Assembly: GCA_001465935.1 (NCBI GenBank)
Contig: LNKV01000024.1
Span: 434,001-498,000 of the forward strand
DNA from: Clarireedia homoeocarpa
Lineage: Eukaryota > Ascomycota > Leotiomycetes > Helotiales > Rutstroemiaceae
Length of the DNA: 64,000 nucleotides
Reading direction: 5' to 3'
Shown: one piece after another, positions 36,113 through 47,906 of the stretch
Position numbering within the stretch: the stretch's first letter is position 1
Layout: every line of letters begins with the position of its first letter
Translations under genes and position numbers: made by a program
Notes under the pieces: model-generated
Told to the model about the DNA's origin: nothing
The model's input: the letters and a program-made list of their open reading frames with translations, nothing else
Databases searched by the model: none

Positions 36113-36192
36113 CCGTACTTCCGTACAGGTACAGGTACGAAGGACAGACAGTACCTGGCAAAGTACTTGGCAAAGTACTTGGCAAAGCACCG
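36113..36192. repeat. GTAC-rich repeat cluster with GGCAAAGTACTT units
   Basis: CGTACTTCCGTACAGGTACAGGTACG is followed by two exact and one degenerate 12-bp GGCAAAGTACTT units. Each exact unit contains the palindrome AAGTACTT. Confidence 0.7.
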
Positions 36193-36489
36193 TCGTTCCA
36201 TTCGCTTGAGATTTTGCTTGCATTTGCTTGAATTTGCTTGAATTTGCTTACGGAGCACCTTTTCTTCGCATTTACTTGCTGTTCCCTGACTCCTTGACTT
36301 GGCCAAACTTGACTTTCCCCTGGCCAATGTTCTCCCACACGGACCAATTTCCCAAAACCCAAGCCAAGAGCCGGCACCATATGGCAATGAGGTTAGCAGC
36401 GAAGAAGTGGTCCGGCAGAGAACATTCTTCTGAGCAAGAATCGGCGTCCGACCGAACGATAGTCATTAACGCCGGTGCCGATTGCTACC

Positions 36490-36534
36490 ACTGGCACTGG
36501 CACTGGCACTGGCACTGACACTGGCACTGGCACA
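36490..36534. repeat. TGGCAC hexamer microsatellite
   Basis: About seven near-perfect copies of CTGGCA. The repeat accounts for the Gly-Thr run at the start of an artefactual plus-strand frame. Confidence 0.8.
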
Positions 36535-36572
36535 GACTGGCGTGGACACTTTACTAACCATCTGCATTGCAA

Positions 36573-36660
36573 AGTACTGACTTGGTACACTTCGTACACT
36601 TCGTACACTTACTTCGTACACTTACTTCGCACACTTACTTCGTACCAAGTACTTACCCGA
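36573..36660. repeat. Tandem TTCGTACAC(TTAC) repeat ending in AAGTACTT
   Basis: Irregular head-to-tail units of 9 and 13 bp (CTTCGTACA, CTTACTTCGTACA) flanked by AAGTACT on the left and CCAAGTACTTAC on the right. Same GTAC-palindrome theme as 33263 and 36113. Confidence 0.7.
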
Positions 36661-37882
36661 CGACCTAGTGCTAGTCCCGACCGCCACTCCTGTCTGCCAA
36701 CTAATTCGTGGCTTTGTTGCTATGGACATGTAATTCCGCATCAACAACAAATCGCTGCCATGGCCATAACAAATCGCTGCCATAGCCATAACAACAACGA
36801 CCAGCAGACAGCATTCTCTGCGTCTGGGGAGAATACTGCCAAGGTAGCGTCCGGCAACAAGTACCTACATCCGCTTCATCCCTATCGATTCCCCCCCCCC
36901 AATCCCCCCAATCCCCCCTCTTATCGGCCAGCCACCCATCCATGCCATCATCCATCCTTCCCTCCATCATCTTCTCATCCATCCAATTTCCCATCCCCAA
37001 TGCCCTTCGACCCTATTCCAACCGTTCTTGCAAGTCGCAGCCAACCAGTGCGTGCCAAATCCCTGTTCGGATGGCCTGTTCCCCCTTTTTCTCCCCCCCA
37101 CAACCCTTCCATTTCCATATCGGGAAGCCTCATGCAGACCGATAATACCACACCATCCCACACCAGACCGCCATCCTTACCATTCTGGCCGCCAAGGGAA
37201 AATCTTGCACAGGATTTAAGATTACTTCTAGCGGGGATTCGCGATAGCCCACGCGACTCTCTCCATATACGAACATCTAATTTGTTCAATTTCCATCACT
37301 TCCCCCCCGCGCCACCCATATAGCCTTTGGACCACCATATACCACGCAGCACACATGACTTGCCAATTATGGACCAAATGTCTGAATTGAAGGGGGGCTT
37401 GTTGACTCTCCGATGAAGCAGGATCCCCATTCCAGTCGCATTCCTGTTACATGATTTGCCAATGGCACCCAATTGAACCAATGAACCGCCGCCGCACCAC
37501 AACCACCAAGATCTGCTGGCTCAAATCTTCCGGGAGCAAGTACTTACATAAGTATACAAAAGCCAGACCGTTAAGTAGGACAAAGCACAGTAAGGGGAGA
37601 GCCAGCACAATCTAAACCATTTGTAGATGTAGCGTGAGGACGCCGACATACGCCAAGGAATCCCAATCTCTCCCTCCGCATCGTTGCACCCATTTCAGTG
37701 TTCTCATTGTTCGTTCGTTATCTATTGTCGCTTTTCCTATCTGTGTCAAACCGAAGCAAAGGAAGAAAGAAAAGAAGAAGAAAAAAAAAAGGAAACAGCT
37801 GACTGGGTGGTGCGGGTTACGTTCGGCCTTCTCTTCTTCCTATTAATCGCGACGCAGTGAGCATAGTGGCGGATTCACAATC

Positions 37883-40180
37883 ATGTTGACCACGTCGACC
37901 AAGTCGACGGCATTCGTTTCAAGGTCTGGTGCTGGTGGTGCTGGTGGTGCTGGTGGTGCTCGTGGTGCTCGTTCTACTTCTACTTCTTCTTTGTGGCTCC
38001 TGTGGTGTTTGTTATCCATTCAATTCATCTTCGCACAACCCGCCAATGCCGGCACCGCAGACGATTGGAGAAGTCGCTCCATATATCAAATCATTACAGA
38101 TCGATTTGCCAGAACGGATGGTTCTACTTCCTCGTCATGTAATACCACGGCTCAGTTGTATTGTGGAGGTACATTTCAAGGTATCATAAACCAGCTGGAT
38201 TACATTCAGGACATGGGATTTACAGCTGTGAGTTTCGAATCTTTTCCAGCTCCTCAACTTTTACCTCATTTCTGTCCCGTCCGAGGAACAATTCGTCTGC
38301 CTAGTCGTATATTGTACCACTCATTCGTCGCGAACTCGTTCTCCCGAATCCTTCCTTCCAGCTGAACTGTACTGACCAATTGCTTGTATCCAAACTTAGA
38401 TATGGATTTCACCGGTGGTACAGAACATCAACGAAACCACGGCCTACGGTGAAGGCTACCATGGATTCTGGACGCAGGATATCACTAAAATCAATGACCA
38501 TTTTGGCACCCCAGACGATCTGAAAGCGCTGTCTAAGAACCTACACGATCGCGGCATGGTAAGCATTGCATCTCATGTCATGAGCTTCACCGGCCCAATT
38601 TCCTTCACTAACACCAAAACCAGTACCTCATGATAGATGTGGTCGTCAACGATGTAGCATATCCGGGACCGGGTGCCGAAACCGACTACTCCATGTTTGT
38701 GCCCTTCAACAAGAAAGAATACTTCCACCCTTTCTGCTATATCACAGACTATGGCAACGCAACCAACGCGCAAACCTGCTGGCTCGGCGACAACATAGTC
38801 TCGCTCCCTGATCTCGACACGGAATCCGACTTTGTGAAGGATACCTGGCACACTTGGATCTCGGAAATGGTTGCCAATTATTCACGTTAGTACTCTTTTA
38901 TGTGAACCCCCTTGCTCGATCTGCCTTGGCTTCCCCGGATTTCCAGCCGTTCCCCAGCTTTGTTATTCGAAGAAAAGATGAGCTGCTTCACTATCACATG
39001 AAGCTATTCTCATAGATCAAGTCTTAAGTCACCATGTACTCGCTGTGCTCAAGTTGTCTTTCAGAATCTTTTTTTTCACCATGCTAACACCAGCCCAGTT
39101 GATGGACTCCGTATCGACGCCGCCAAACACATCGCCAAGCCCTTCTGGCCCGGCTTCCAACAAGCAGCCGGCATCTTCACGATGGGTGAAGTATTCGACG
39201 ACTCCCCATCCGCTGCCTGTTACTGGTCCGTTGACGCGCTCACCACTGTGCTCAACTACCCTGCCTGGTACTATATAACCTCGATCCTCGGCAACTCCTC
39301 CAACACCATGGGGCCACTGGGCGCACAGTTCGCTGCGGTGCAGCAAGAGTGCTACGACTCGACCATCATGGGCACCTTCAGTGAAAACCACGATGTAGCG
39401 CGCTTCGGCTACTACAGCTCAGATATGGCGCAGGCTAAAAATGCTCTCGTGTATGACTTTTTCACGGATGGTATCCCCGTTGTTTACTACGGTGCGGAAC
39501 AACATTTCTCGGGTGCCAACGACCCTCAGAATCGTGCTGCGCTGTGGCTTAACCCTACCGGTTATGATAAAACATCGACGCTGTACCAGTACGTCAAGAC
39601 GCTGAATACAGCGCGCAATGCAATTAACAACTATATGATTGCAACGAACTACTCTAATTGGTCACCCTATTGGGCATACAAGTCGTCAATTATCTACACT
39701 AAAGATGACGCGTTGGTCTGGAGGAAAGGAAATGTGCAGAGTGTTGTTACAGCGCTGACGAATGTCGGGTCAGAGGGTAAAGATGTAGGACCATATTGGG
39801 TGGGGGACACGGGATTCAGCCAGGGAATTTTGGTCATTGAGATTTTTAGTTGTGCGAGTACGAAGGCGGGTTTGGGTGGTGCCATTAATATCGAGTTGAA
39901 GAATGGAGAGCCGCAGGTATGTTTTTCTTGATCTTTTGAAATTTCCTTTCCGCTCGTACACATCCACTAACAACTCCTCTCGCAGGTATGGGTACCAGGA
40001 TCTCTCCTAGTAAATACCACACTCTGTCCCGAGCCCATGAAAAACGTCAACAAAACACAATACGCAGCGACCTCCACTTCCTCCGCGCCAGCCACTTCTC
40101 CCTCCACCTTCACTTTCCTCTCCTCTTGTATATTATTATCCCTTTCGCTGATCTTCTTCTCCGGCATCGCTGGTGCGTAA
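37883..40180 (+). CDS. GPI-type GH13 alpha-amylase-like protein (AmyD/AgtA type, 5 exons)
   Basis: Exons 37883-38227, 38400-38558, 38624-38885, 39099-39916 and 39986-40180 give 592 aa. Donors are GTGAGT, GTAAGC, GTTAGT and GTATGT; introns 1 and 3 are long (172 and 213 nt). The N-terminus has a Gly/Ala repeat before a hydrophobic signal segment, and the mature enzyme starts near TADDWRSRSIYQI. The GH13 triad is present: D262 in DGLRID, E286 in MGEVFDD and D354 in SENHD. The usual histidine of region I is replaced: DVVVND, with D178. From memory, this change is a feature of fungal GPI-anchored 4-alpha-glucanotransferase-type relatives rather than starch amylases. The last 45 residues are Ser/Thr-rich and end in a hydrophobic tail, as for a GPI signal. 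Next to and divergent from the alpha-glucan synthase, so probably acts on wall alpha-glucan or its primer. Confidence 0.93.
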
Positions 40181-41285
40181 TCGTACTACAATCATTTCGG
40201 GGACTGGAATAAACGGAGAATTTTGTGGCATTAACATTTTTATTTTATTTTATTTTATTCTATTTCACTTCAAAAAACTGCATGGCCAAGGCATTTTTAT
40301 GCTTAATTTTATATCTATATCTGGCGTTTCAGGAGGGTGGGGATCGGGGGTTTTGGCACACACGCATGGAACGGAATGGATTTAGGATGCAACGCAATGC
40401 AACGCAATGGGCATGCATGGGAATTTTGTTGTTCGTTTTGCTGCGGTTTGAGGTCCGAGGTTCCTGCTGCGTTCGCGGGACTGGATTTGATGATAGGGTG
40501 AGTGGAAGGGGAATGAGCATGAGGATGGGGGAAATCAATATTCTTTTAAAATGCATAATATGGTGTGTGGTGGGTTGGATTAGTCTGAAGTCTAGAACTA
40601 GAACTAGATGCAGATGAGGATGAGGATGAGGATGAAGATGAGGATGAGAATTGAGAGAAAAAAAAATACGAAGAATATGAAAACAGAACAAGGAAAAGAA
40701 AGTTGAGAAAGGGAGAGAGAGATTGGTTGAAGCTGTTGGGGGAGAGGGAGAAAGGGAGGGGGGCCTATAAATCATTGTTTAGTATATGTATATATAAGAT
40801 AGGATACGATAGCACAGAATAGTATATACATATATATATATATATATATATACAGCATTGAGTATCTATCCATACTTGACTTGGGGTTTTAGCTCTAAGC
40901 AAGAGGAAAAGATTATTATACTAGTTTAGTTGAGGTAAGGTGAGGTGAGGTGAGATAAGGAGAGGAGTATATATATATAGTACAGGACAGTAAAGTGTAG
41001 TAAAGTGAAGTAAAGTGAAGTAAAGTGAAGTATAGTAGATTGAGAGAAGAGCTAGAAAGAAAGCTAGAAAGAAAGAAAGAAAGAAAGAAAAGAGCTTTTT
41101 TCTATAATAGTATTTTGTATTTAAGGAGAGAGGTAGGAAAGTAAAAGAGTAGGAGAATAGAAGAGTAAAAGAGTAAGTAGAGTAGAAGAAGGGAAAGGAA
41201 GTCTAGCTTTTATATATAGTGTAATGTGTAATATATAGTATATAATATAATATACACTCCGATAATACCATACCATACCATACCA

Positions 41286-41340
41286 TCCTATCCTATCCTG
41301 TCCTGTCCTGTCCTGTCCTGTCCTGTCCTGTCCTGTCCTA
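41286..41340. repeat. Pentanucleotide microsatellite (TCCTG)n
   Basis: About nine TCCTG units after two TCCTA units, preceded by CATAC repeats; antisense frames read Arg-Thr-Gly-Gln-Asp. Confidence 0.85.
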
Positions 41341-41759
41341 ATCCCTTCACTCACTCATCTATACTTTCCAGATCCAGCTCCAGCTCCAGATCCAGCTCCT
41401 CTTCTCTAGCAGAAACCAACAACTCCACATATATATATACTATACTATACTATACCGAATCCGCCTTTGCCTTTGCCATTCCAAGTCCTCAGCGCCAGCG
41501 CGTGTCAAATAGTAAGTAGTACGTACTCACTCTCTCTTTACTGCGCGCTCAAAAAAAAAACCCATCGAGCTCGCTCGCTCCCGGATCCTTAAGATTGAGA
41601 TCTCCCCCTGTCTGCCTTTGAAGTCTAAGATCACTAACTAACTAGCTCGGGATTGATCACATTATTTATATCTTTTGCCATCTTTATACTCACTCCACAG
41701 CACAGCACAGTGTCTGGTGTGTGTGTGTGTGTGTGTTTGGACAAAGTTGCCTCGATTTT

Positions 41760-41760
<1 letters not shown>

Positions 41761-41799
<39 letters not shown>
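41761..41799. repeat. Poly(A/T) tract, 39 bp
   Basis: An uninterrupted run of 39 A; a (GT)n run precedes it by about 30 bp. Confidence 0.9.
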
Positions 41800-41802
<3 letters not shown>

Positions 41803-42319
41803 CGAAATGAAGATATAAGGATTTGCATAATAATATTGCGAGTATGTAAATGATATAAATGTTCCGGAGAGTAAGTAGATGCTGGAAAAGTTGCCAGAGT
41901 GTGTGTGGGATGATTACACTAAAATATCCCTAAACCTAAGGGAATACAATACTACCTCTGAGTCATTTCTAAATTCTATGTCAAAGAACTCAAGTCCTGT
42001 GATATATATATATATAAAGGTAGATTTAAGGCTGTTTGCAAACTTTGGCGATGCATCCATCATCCTTCAAAACCCCCACCCACCGAATATAAGAATGTGT
42101 CTTGCAGCGGAGACGCACACGTTTTGTATACTCTCCGAAAGAAAACCCTATACTATCGGATGTGTATCAATAGACAACCACCGAATACTAATCAACACAA
42201 CAATCAATAGCTAAACTGGTTATCTCTGTGACTCCTCTTTGCTTTACGTTTAATTCCGCTATATCCCCCTGCCATCTCCTCCCCTCCTCCCACTCCCAAC
42301 CACACACACAACCTCCCAC

Positions 42320-44605
42320 CTACCAGAAAACATCCACCCCGACCAAATCCCCCGCGTACTCCACCACCCCACCACTCACGCCCGCAAAAACAACCTGATT
42401 CGTCCCCTCCTTCCACCCTGAAGTCAACACTCCAAAAACGCCCGCATCCTCCCACCCCTTCGTCCCAAACAACTCTGAGCTACGCCCCGTGACCGGCATC
42501 TCCGCGCGCGTCTGCACCCCATTCACCGCAATCGACATATTTCGCGTGTTTGTGCCCGTGGTCCAGCTCGTGGAGAAGGCGAGGTCATTGTTGGTGTAGT
42601 GGATGAGGAGATATTTTTGCGAGGAGGAACTAGGAGAGGAGTTGGATGGGGAGGTGATGGAGAGGGTGGCGGCGCTGGAGGGGGAGAGGTAGCCGATTTT
42701 GGTGCCCGAGGGAAGGCACTTGCCGGAGGAGCAGGTATCGTGCGTAGCGCTGCCGGAGATGGACATGCTGGTTGAGGGATAGTAGGTTGATATGGGAGCG
42801 GTGATTGTGAGGGAGGAGGGGAGGAGAGTTGAGGAGGAGGTTATAGATAGGGAGTTTGAGTTGGAGGCGAGGAGGGAGAGAGAGGGGATAGTGAGGGTAG
42901 TAGAGGATGCCGGGAGGGTGTAGGATTTGGAGTTGATGGTGAATGTAGTGGCGGTTGTGGAGGAGGTGCTGAAGTGTAGTGTTGCTGTGTAGTTGGAGCT
43001 GGTGGTTAGGCCGTAGATGTTGTTGAAGGTGATTTTTGAGCTGAGACAATTTTAGTTCGTGGATAGGAAAAAGACAGACGAGATGGTAGAAAGAGAGATG
43101 TAAACTTACCCAGAAACGGTAGCATCGCTAGCAGCGTATTGACCAGCAATTGTCGTACTTCCCAACTCCAACAACATAGTACCATGGGCTGCTACAGAAG
43201 CTGAATACGATGTCAAAACGTTAGAAGCAGAAGTTCCGGCCCAAACATTCTTCACCGTGCCGGCTTTCTGTAATCCAACATCGGGAAGATCCAGAGTCAA
43301 TGTCCTCGCCACATTGTTCAAATTGATGACCGCGACGACCGTGCGACTTCCACTAAGTGGTCCTGCCCATACTTCATACCCATCCGTCGTCCATCTTCTC
43401 CTAAAACTAGCTGCGGCACCAAAACTATCCTGATTATAGCTTATGACATCTTTGTTCTTGAGAATTGCCAATGATGCAGAATTGATACTAGTCGTTGAGT
43501 CTTTCAACGCAGCACCAATGACCAAAGGACTCTTAAGTATAGCCCATAATGAGAAATGAGTCATCTCTTCAGCAGTAGTCATGACATTATTTCCAACCTC
43601 CAACATATCAAGATCCAGCCAATGTTCCGGTCCAGCAAATGATGTTTGCGGTACTGCTTGATTGAGAATCCGAGCTACCGTTTTGTACTGAGGGATGATA
43701 TCATTAGTAATTCGCCAGGAATTTGCCATGGCGGGCGCCCAGGCCGATGGGAAGTCGACTCCCCAGTCACAAATTTGGAATAGTATGGGTCGACTCAAAG
43801 TCGCTAGAGCTTTGGTCATATTTGCGTAGCGAGCCGATGGTGATGTTGAAGGCGCATAGTTGACGTTAGGGTAGCCGGTAGCAGCATCAGAATAGCAATT
43901 GTCATCTATGAGAGTAAGTACGTCCGAAGGAAGAAAAGGCGACCATTCTTACACTTGAGTAGATCTGCTCCCCAGGATGCGAAGGTTTGTGCATCGGTCT
44001 GCTCGTGGTCTTCCGAAAGTCAGCAAGAGGGGTAAACGAGTGAAGTGAGAGCCTCCATAGATCACAAAAGTACGAATGCTTCGTCTCCGATCCCAGACAA
44101 CACGTAACTTACACAAACTTCCAACTTGAACAGGATCCCCCGTCATGCACATCTGAATTCCAGCATCGGAATAAACCCCAAACTTCAGACCCAATCCATG
44201 AATAAAATCCCCCAAAGCAGGAAATCCACTAGGAAATCTAGCTGTATTCCATGTCAAAGTTCCATTTGCAGCGCGGTTCGGTAAAGTCCATCCACAATCC
44301 ACTGTAACATAATTGTATCCTAGATCGGCAAGACCCAGATCTTTCAAGGCTTGCGCATTTGAGTGAACGATAGATTCATTAGGAGCACACACGTAGTGAT
44401 TGTAAGAGTTCCAACTATCCAATAGTCAATACCGGGGAACAAACATAGTGGAATGTGTGAGTTACCCCATGGGCGGAGTGACCGCTAAGCCATTGCTGAT
44501 TCGAGGTGAAAGCTTTGAAGGAAGAGCAGTAACAGCAGACAGCAAAGGGGAAAGTAGCAGGAACTGCTGAAGAGAATGCAAGGAAAACATCTCGAAGAAT
44601 TTCAT
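42320..44605 (-). CDS. Secreted alpha-galactosidase, GH27 (alpha-galactosidase D type, 5 exons plus long last exon; 5 introns resolved)
   Basis: Removes alpha-galactose from galactomannan and raffinose-type sugars outside the cell. Coding segments: 44605-44466, 44414-44113, 44009-43953, 43905-43110 and 43040-42320, that is five exons with four introns, giving 671 aa. Donors are GTAACT, GTAAGT, GTAAGA and GTAAGT. Joins rebuild PPMGWNSYNHY and LKYDNC. Signal peptide at the N-terminus (MKFFEMFSLHSLQQFLLLSPLLSAVTA). The nucleophile is D168 in YDNC; the acid/base is D235 in SWRITND; CDWG is also present. After the (beta/alpha)8 barrel and beta domain, the last ~240 residues form an extra Ser/Thr-rich region followed by a lectin- or CBM35-like beta module, as in the larger fungal alpha-galactosidases. 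The start lies upstream of the long frame at 44422, which lacks the signal peptide. Confidence 0.94.
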
Positions 44606-47600
44606 AGATCCTTGGTGAATGAGAAAATGTTTCAAAGGAGTTCAGCCCATATTTACGACAGTCCAAACCAACTTAAAGCCCGCGAGCTTCCCCACAGATA
44701 TGCAAAGTTCGTTGAAGCTATTTTGATTTTCCTACATGATGTGAGCTTCCGCATCAATGAGGTGGCGGTATGCTTTACCCAGATGGTACGAGTAATAGAG
44801 TAGCGGTGGTTGACTAGGAAGAAAGCTACACGGTACCCCGCACCCGGCAATATGTAGAACCATAACGAGATGCGCTCCAATCGGATTATAGCCAGACCTG
44901 AACCGATTTTTTCTTCCGTGGGCCATTTGATGATTAGATCTGAAGCTGGCGTGAGATGTGCGTAGACATCGAGGAGAGTATAGAACTTGGGTTGCCAGTT
45001 GCCAGTTGCCAATCGCCAGTTGCTGGCTTGCCCTGCTCGGCATTGGATGCCGGCTGCCGGCTGATAATGATCGAGGTAAAGAATGGTACCTTTGACATAC
45101 CCTGCAAAAATATCACGCGTGAGAATTGTACACTTGTATGATTGAATGATACTTGATACCCGGGGAAGATATCGTGAGATGGATGGTGATGATTATTGTA
45201 TCAAACAGCGGCAGGATCCGACTATTTTGGAAGTCCAGCTCCAGCTGAAGATGGAATCTGACAGTAGTTCTAACCTGCGACAACTAAGCATGGAATGAAC
45301 CTTGAAGCACGAGATACGCATGAAGCTGTTAGTCGCTCTGAAGGTATAAAATGCAAATCCCCAAAAAAAATCGCATGAACTTGTGGCGAAAAGCGTGGGA
45401 TTGTGCACTGTTCGCTGTTTGCTGTGAGATGGTTGGACCTCGAAGGAAGTCGGCGGAAAATGCTCGGTCGGCCTCTCGTGCCTCTCAGGTCAATCCCCAG
45501 TTATTCGAGCTCCATGACTCCGTAAACACCTTCTCCATTGCGGTTCGTTTCACTGTAACTACTGTTCCTAGTCGAAGTATCCACGGAGCTGACCTGTTGC
45601 TTCACGGAGACTGCGAATTGTGGAATCATAAGGCACCGCGTACCGTACGAAAGTCGTTTGTGGTGAAAAGCCTTTGCTTGTTGCCTTTCTCCTTATGAGA
45701 AATGCCGAATCCCCACTCCCCATATTCAAATGTCTCGGGGTTGTTCACCAATAATAAATACATGGTATTGTCATCTGGTTCTTCATTTCCTGGGAAGAAG
45801 TGCACAGAACGGACGAGTGCAAGAGGGTAAGAGGGTAAGAGGGCAAGAGGGCAAGAGGGCAAGAGTGTAAGAGGGTAGTGCCCGTCTTACCTCTCTGAGA
45901 ATTCTTTGTTTCGTGGTGACGATATATCTAAGCAGCTTTGAGATGAACGGTTCGCAGCGTGTTACTTTGTCGGTTTCATTCACGACCAGGTAAACCGAAG
46001 TGGTGAGATGCTTCGTGCCTTGGTTCCAAGGGATGATGGAGCGGATGTCGATCATTCATGCAACGTGATGGATTGCGCATGCCCTGAATCCATCTCTTGT
46101 CCATCCATCTCCATCCATCTCCATCCATCTCCATCCATCTCCATCCATCTCCATTCATCTCCATCCATCTCATCTCCATCTCCAGTCTTTCTTTCGGCGT
46201 CCAAGTGATGTTTATGGTTCATCTGCCCGACACGCATCGCAAGACGGGGCAAGAACGGCAAACCCGGAATACTATGTTAATGTATATTCGGAATATTCAG
46301 GTCAATTTGTCAGGGAGCTTTGTGCAAGTATCCGCAGCAGTACCGGAAGAAATAGTGGATTTGTGCATATCAGTCTCTTTCGTACTTTCGTATGTTCTAG
46401 AAATAGACCTTTGTCATGGAATGATTGGTCAGGAGGAGGAGAGTGTGGATGAATGGATACGAGGTTGAGACACGTGAAAATTAAAATAACATGATGACTG
46501 GGCCGAGCTGGGTAAGGAGATTTGGTGGGCTGGGCTGGACGATATGCAAGTATATGCAAGTATATGCAGTAATATGTTACTTTGGTACGAAGTATTGGAG
46601 TTTGATTGCAACAGTCAATGAAGGCATTCAGATTCGGATGAGACTCTGCGGAGTATCTTGTTTTGTCGAAGCATGAAGGAGGAGGATGGACTTCCCGCAG
46701 TGTACACTCCAGATGGGGTCTTCCTATCTTTAGATGCGATGCGATGCGATGGAGATGGAGATGGAGATGGTGGTGGCAGAGAAGAGGCAAAGCAAAGCCA
46801 CTTCAGCCACGGACATGCCAAGTTGCTCGCATATAACATATAAAAGCGTCGCTCAACAGAGGTACATGTTCATCACACAAATACACAAGAACATCAAGTA
46901 CTCTCGAGCAGTCCTATCCATTCATCCTCATGTACTTCCGTACACATGTCAGTGCAACAAAACAACAAAACACACCACACATCATGTTGGTGGCCTCTTC
47001 CTTGGTTAGTAGACCCTGAAAAAACTAGCAACCTCGTATCAAGTTCCAGTCATTGCCGACCCGGCCCCAAGTGGAAATGTATCGATACTGTATAGTAAGT
47101 AGTGGGTAGCAGCGGGTAGCAGCGTCCTTGAAGATCCTCAAGTTACTACTTTCGGACTTTGTCCTACTTGGCTGTATTCGTTTATGTATTCGTTTATGTA
47201 TTCGTTTGGCCCGTCATATGTATTCGTTTGGCCACTCATGCTGTGTTATGTGGATGTCGTAAGATCGTCATTGGTCTTTTCATTGGTCTTTTCATATTCA
47301 TGCATCCACAGTTCACCAAGGACTTTGTACTTTGTATAGCATTTTCCAAGGCTAGCGTGGTTCGAGAACGGTAGACACCCACTACGCCCCCCAAAAATTC
47401 CCTACCGCAGGTCGTGACCCTTGCTACAAAACATAATCCTCACTCCTCACTCCTCACTCCTCGCTCCTCTTGCCCTGTCTATCAACGCAAGCTCTCCCTC
47501 CTTCTTTTCAACCCACCACTTTCGCTCCTCCATTATCAATCTCTTTTCCTGTGCAATACACTCTCGTTAACAAAATCACTTTACATACAATAAAATTATT

Positions 47601-47906
47601 ACTTCCAAAGTAATAAAACTGATTCACATTGAAGAGAGATCCCAACCAGACTTCGGTTATCTGACCTGAGACGCGACATTTAAACATTCCTTCTTGCCTA
47701 GAGGGACCAATCAATATCAGACCCCCATCCATCGTTGCGAAAAGGAATACGAACACACACACTCTCTCTCTCTACACATCCACATTCGAACACATCACTC
47801 GATCTATTCTACTGATTCCTCCTTCCTCTCGTTCTCCCATCGAACAACTCCCGTCATTCGTTTTCCTCTCACAACTCACGATCGGAACGGTCGCTCATAT
47901 TCAAAG
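44606..47906. other. Intergenic; repeats, no supported gene
   Basis: About 3.3 kb between divergent genes. It contains GTTGCCA repeats near 44990-45025, AAGAGGGCAAGAGGG repeats near 45825-45875, the CCATCTCCAT repeat at 46098, GCGATG/GGAGAT repeats near 46735 and TTCGTTTATGTA repeats near 47175. Frames of 60-160 codons have no motifs. 47400-47906 is C/T-rich and reads like promoter plus 5' leader of the wall-sensor gene. Confidence 0.45.
46098..46190. repeat. Tandem repeat, 10-bp unit (CCATCTCCAT)
   Basis: About eight copies of CCATCTCCAT with a CCATTCAT variant. Both strands give repeat peptides (Ser-Ile-His or Trp-Arg-Trp-Met). Confidence 0.85.

Larger units (their letters stand above)
31824..37882. 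promoter_or_regulatory. 6-kb divergent spacer between glucan synthase and amylase-like gene
   Basis: No credible gene in 6.06 kb. Frames such as 36475-37323 (+) start in a dinucleotide/hexamer repeat and show only biased composition. The region holds a 17-base G tract (31921-31937), an 18-bp minisatellite, GT and A tracts, (GTAGGT)n near 33895, ATCAATCA repeats near 34100, GAGAGAAGAGC repeats near 35685, TGGCAC repeats and several clusters of GTAC palindromes. It must contain the promoters of both flanking genes. Long 5' leaders or non-coding transcripts are possible but cannot be seen from sequence. Confidence 0.5.
40181..42319. other. Intergenic, dense simple repeats; no gene supported
   Basis: About 2.1 kb between convergent genes. 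It holds (TTTTA)n near 40230, (GATGAG)n near 40613, (TA)n near 40824, GTGAGGTGAG and AAAGTGAAGT runs near 40935-41035, (GAAA)n near 41068, (TGTCC)n, a GT run, a 39-base A tract and a (TA)n at 42004. Small frames here encode repeat peptides only. Confidence 0.55.

Noticed and set aside
36475..37323. 282-codon open frame starting with Gly-Thr repeats
   Set aside because: It begins inside the TGGCAC microsatellite and continues as Pro/His/Ser-rich text, typical of C-rich intergenic DNA. No conserved motif or splice structure.
45351..46790. Several frames of 90-160 codons in the spacer before the wall-sensor gene
   Set aside because: No motifs; some overlap repeats (CCATCTCCAT, AAGAGGGC). None has a plausible exon structure.
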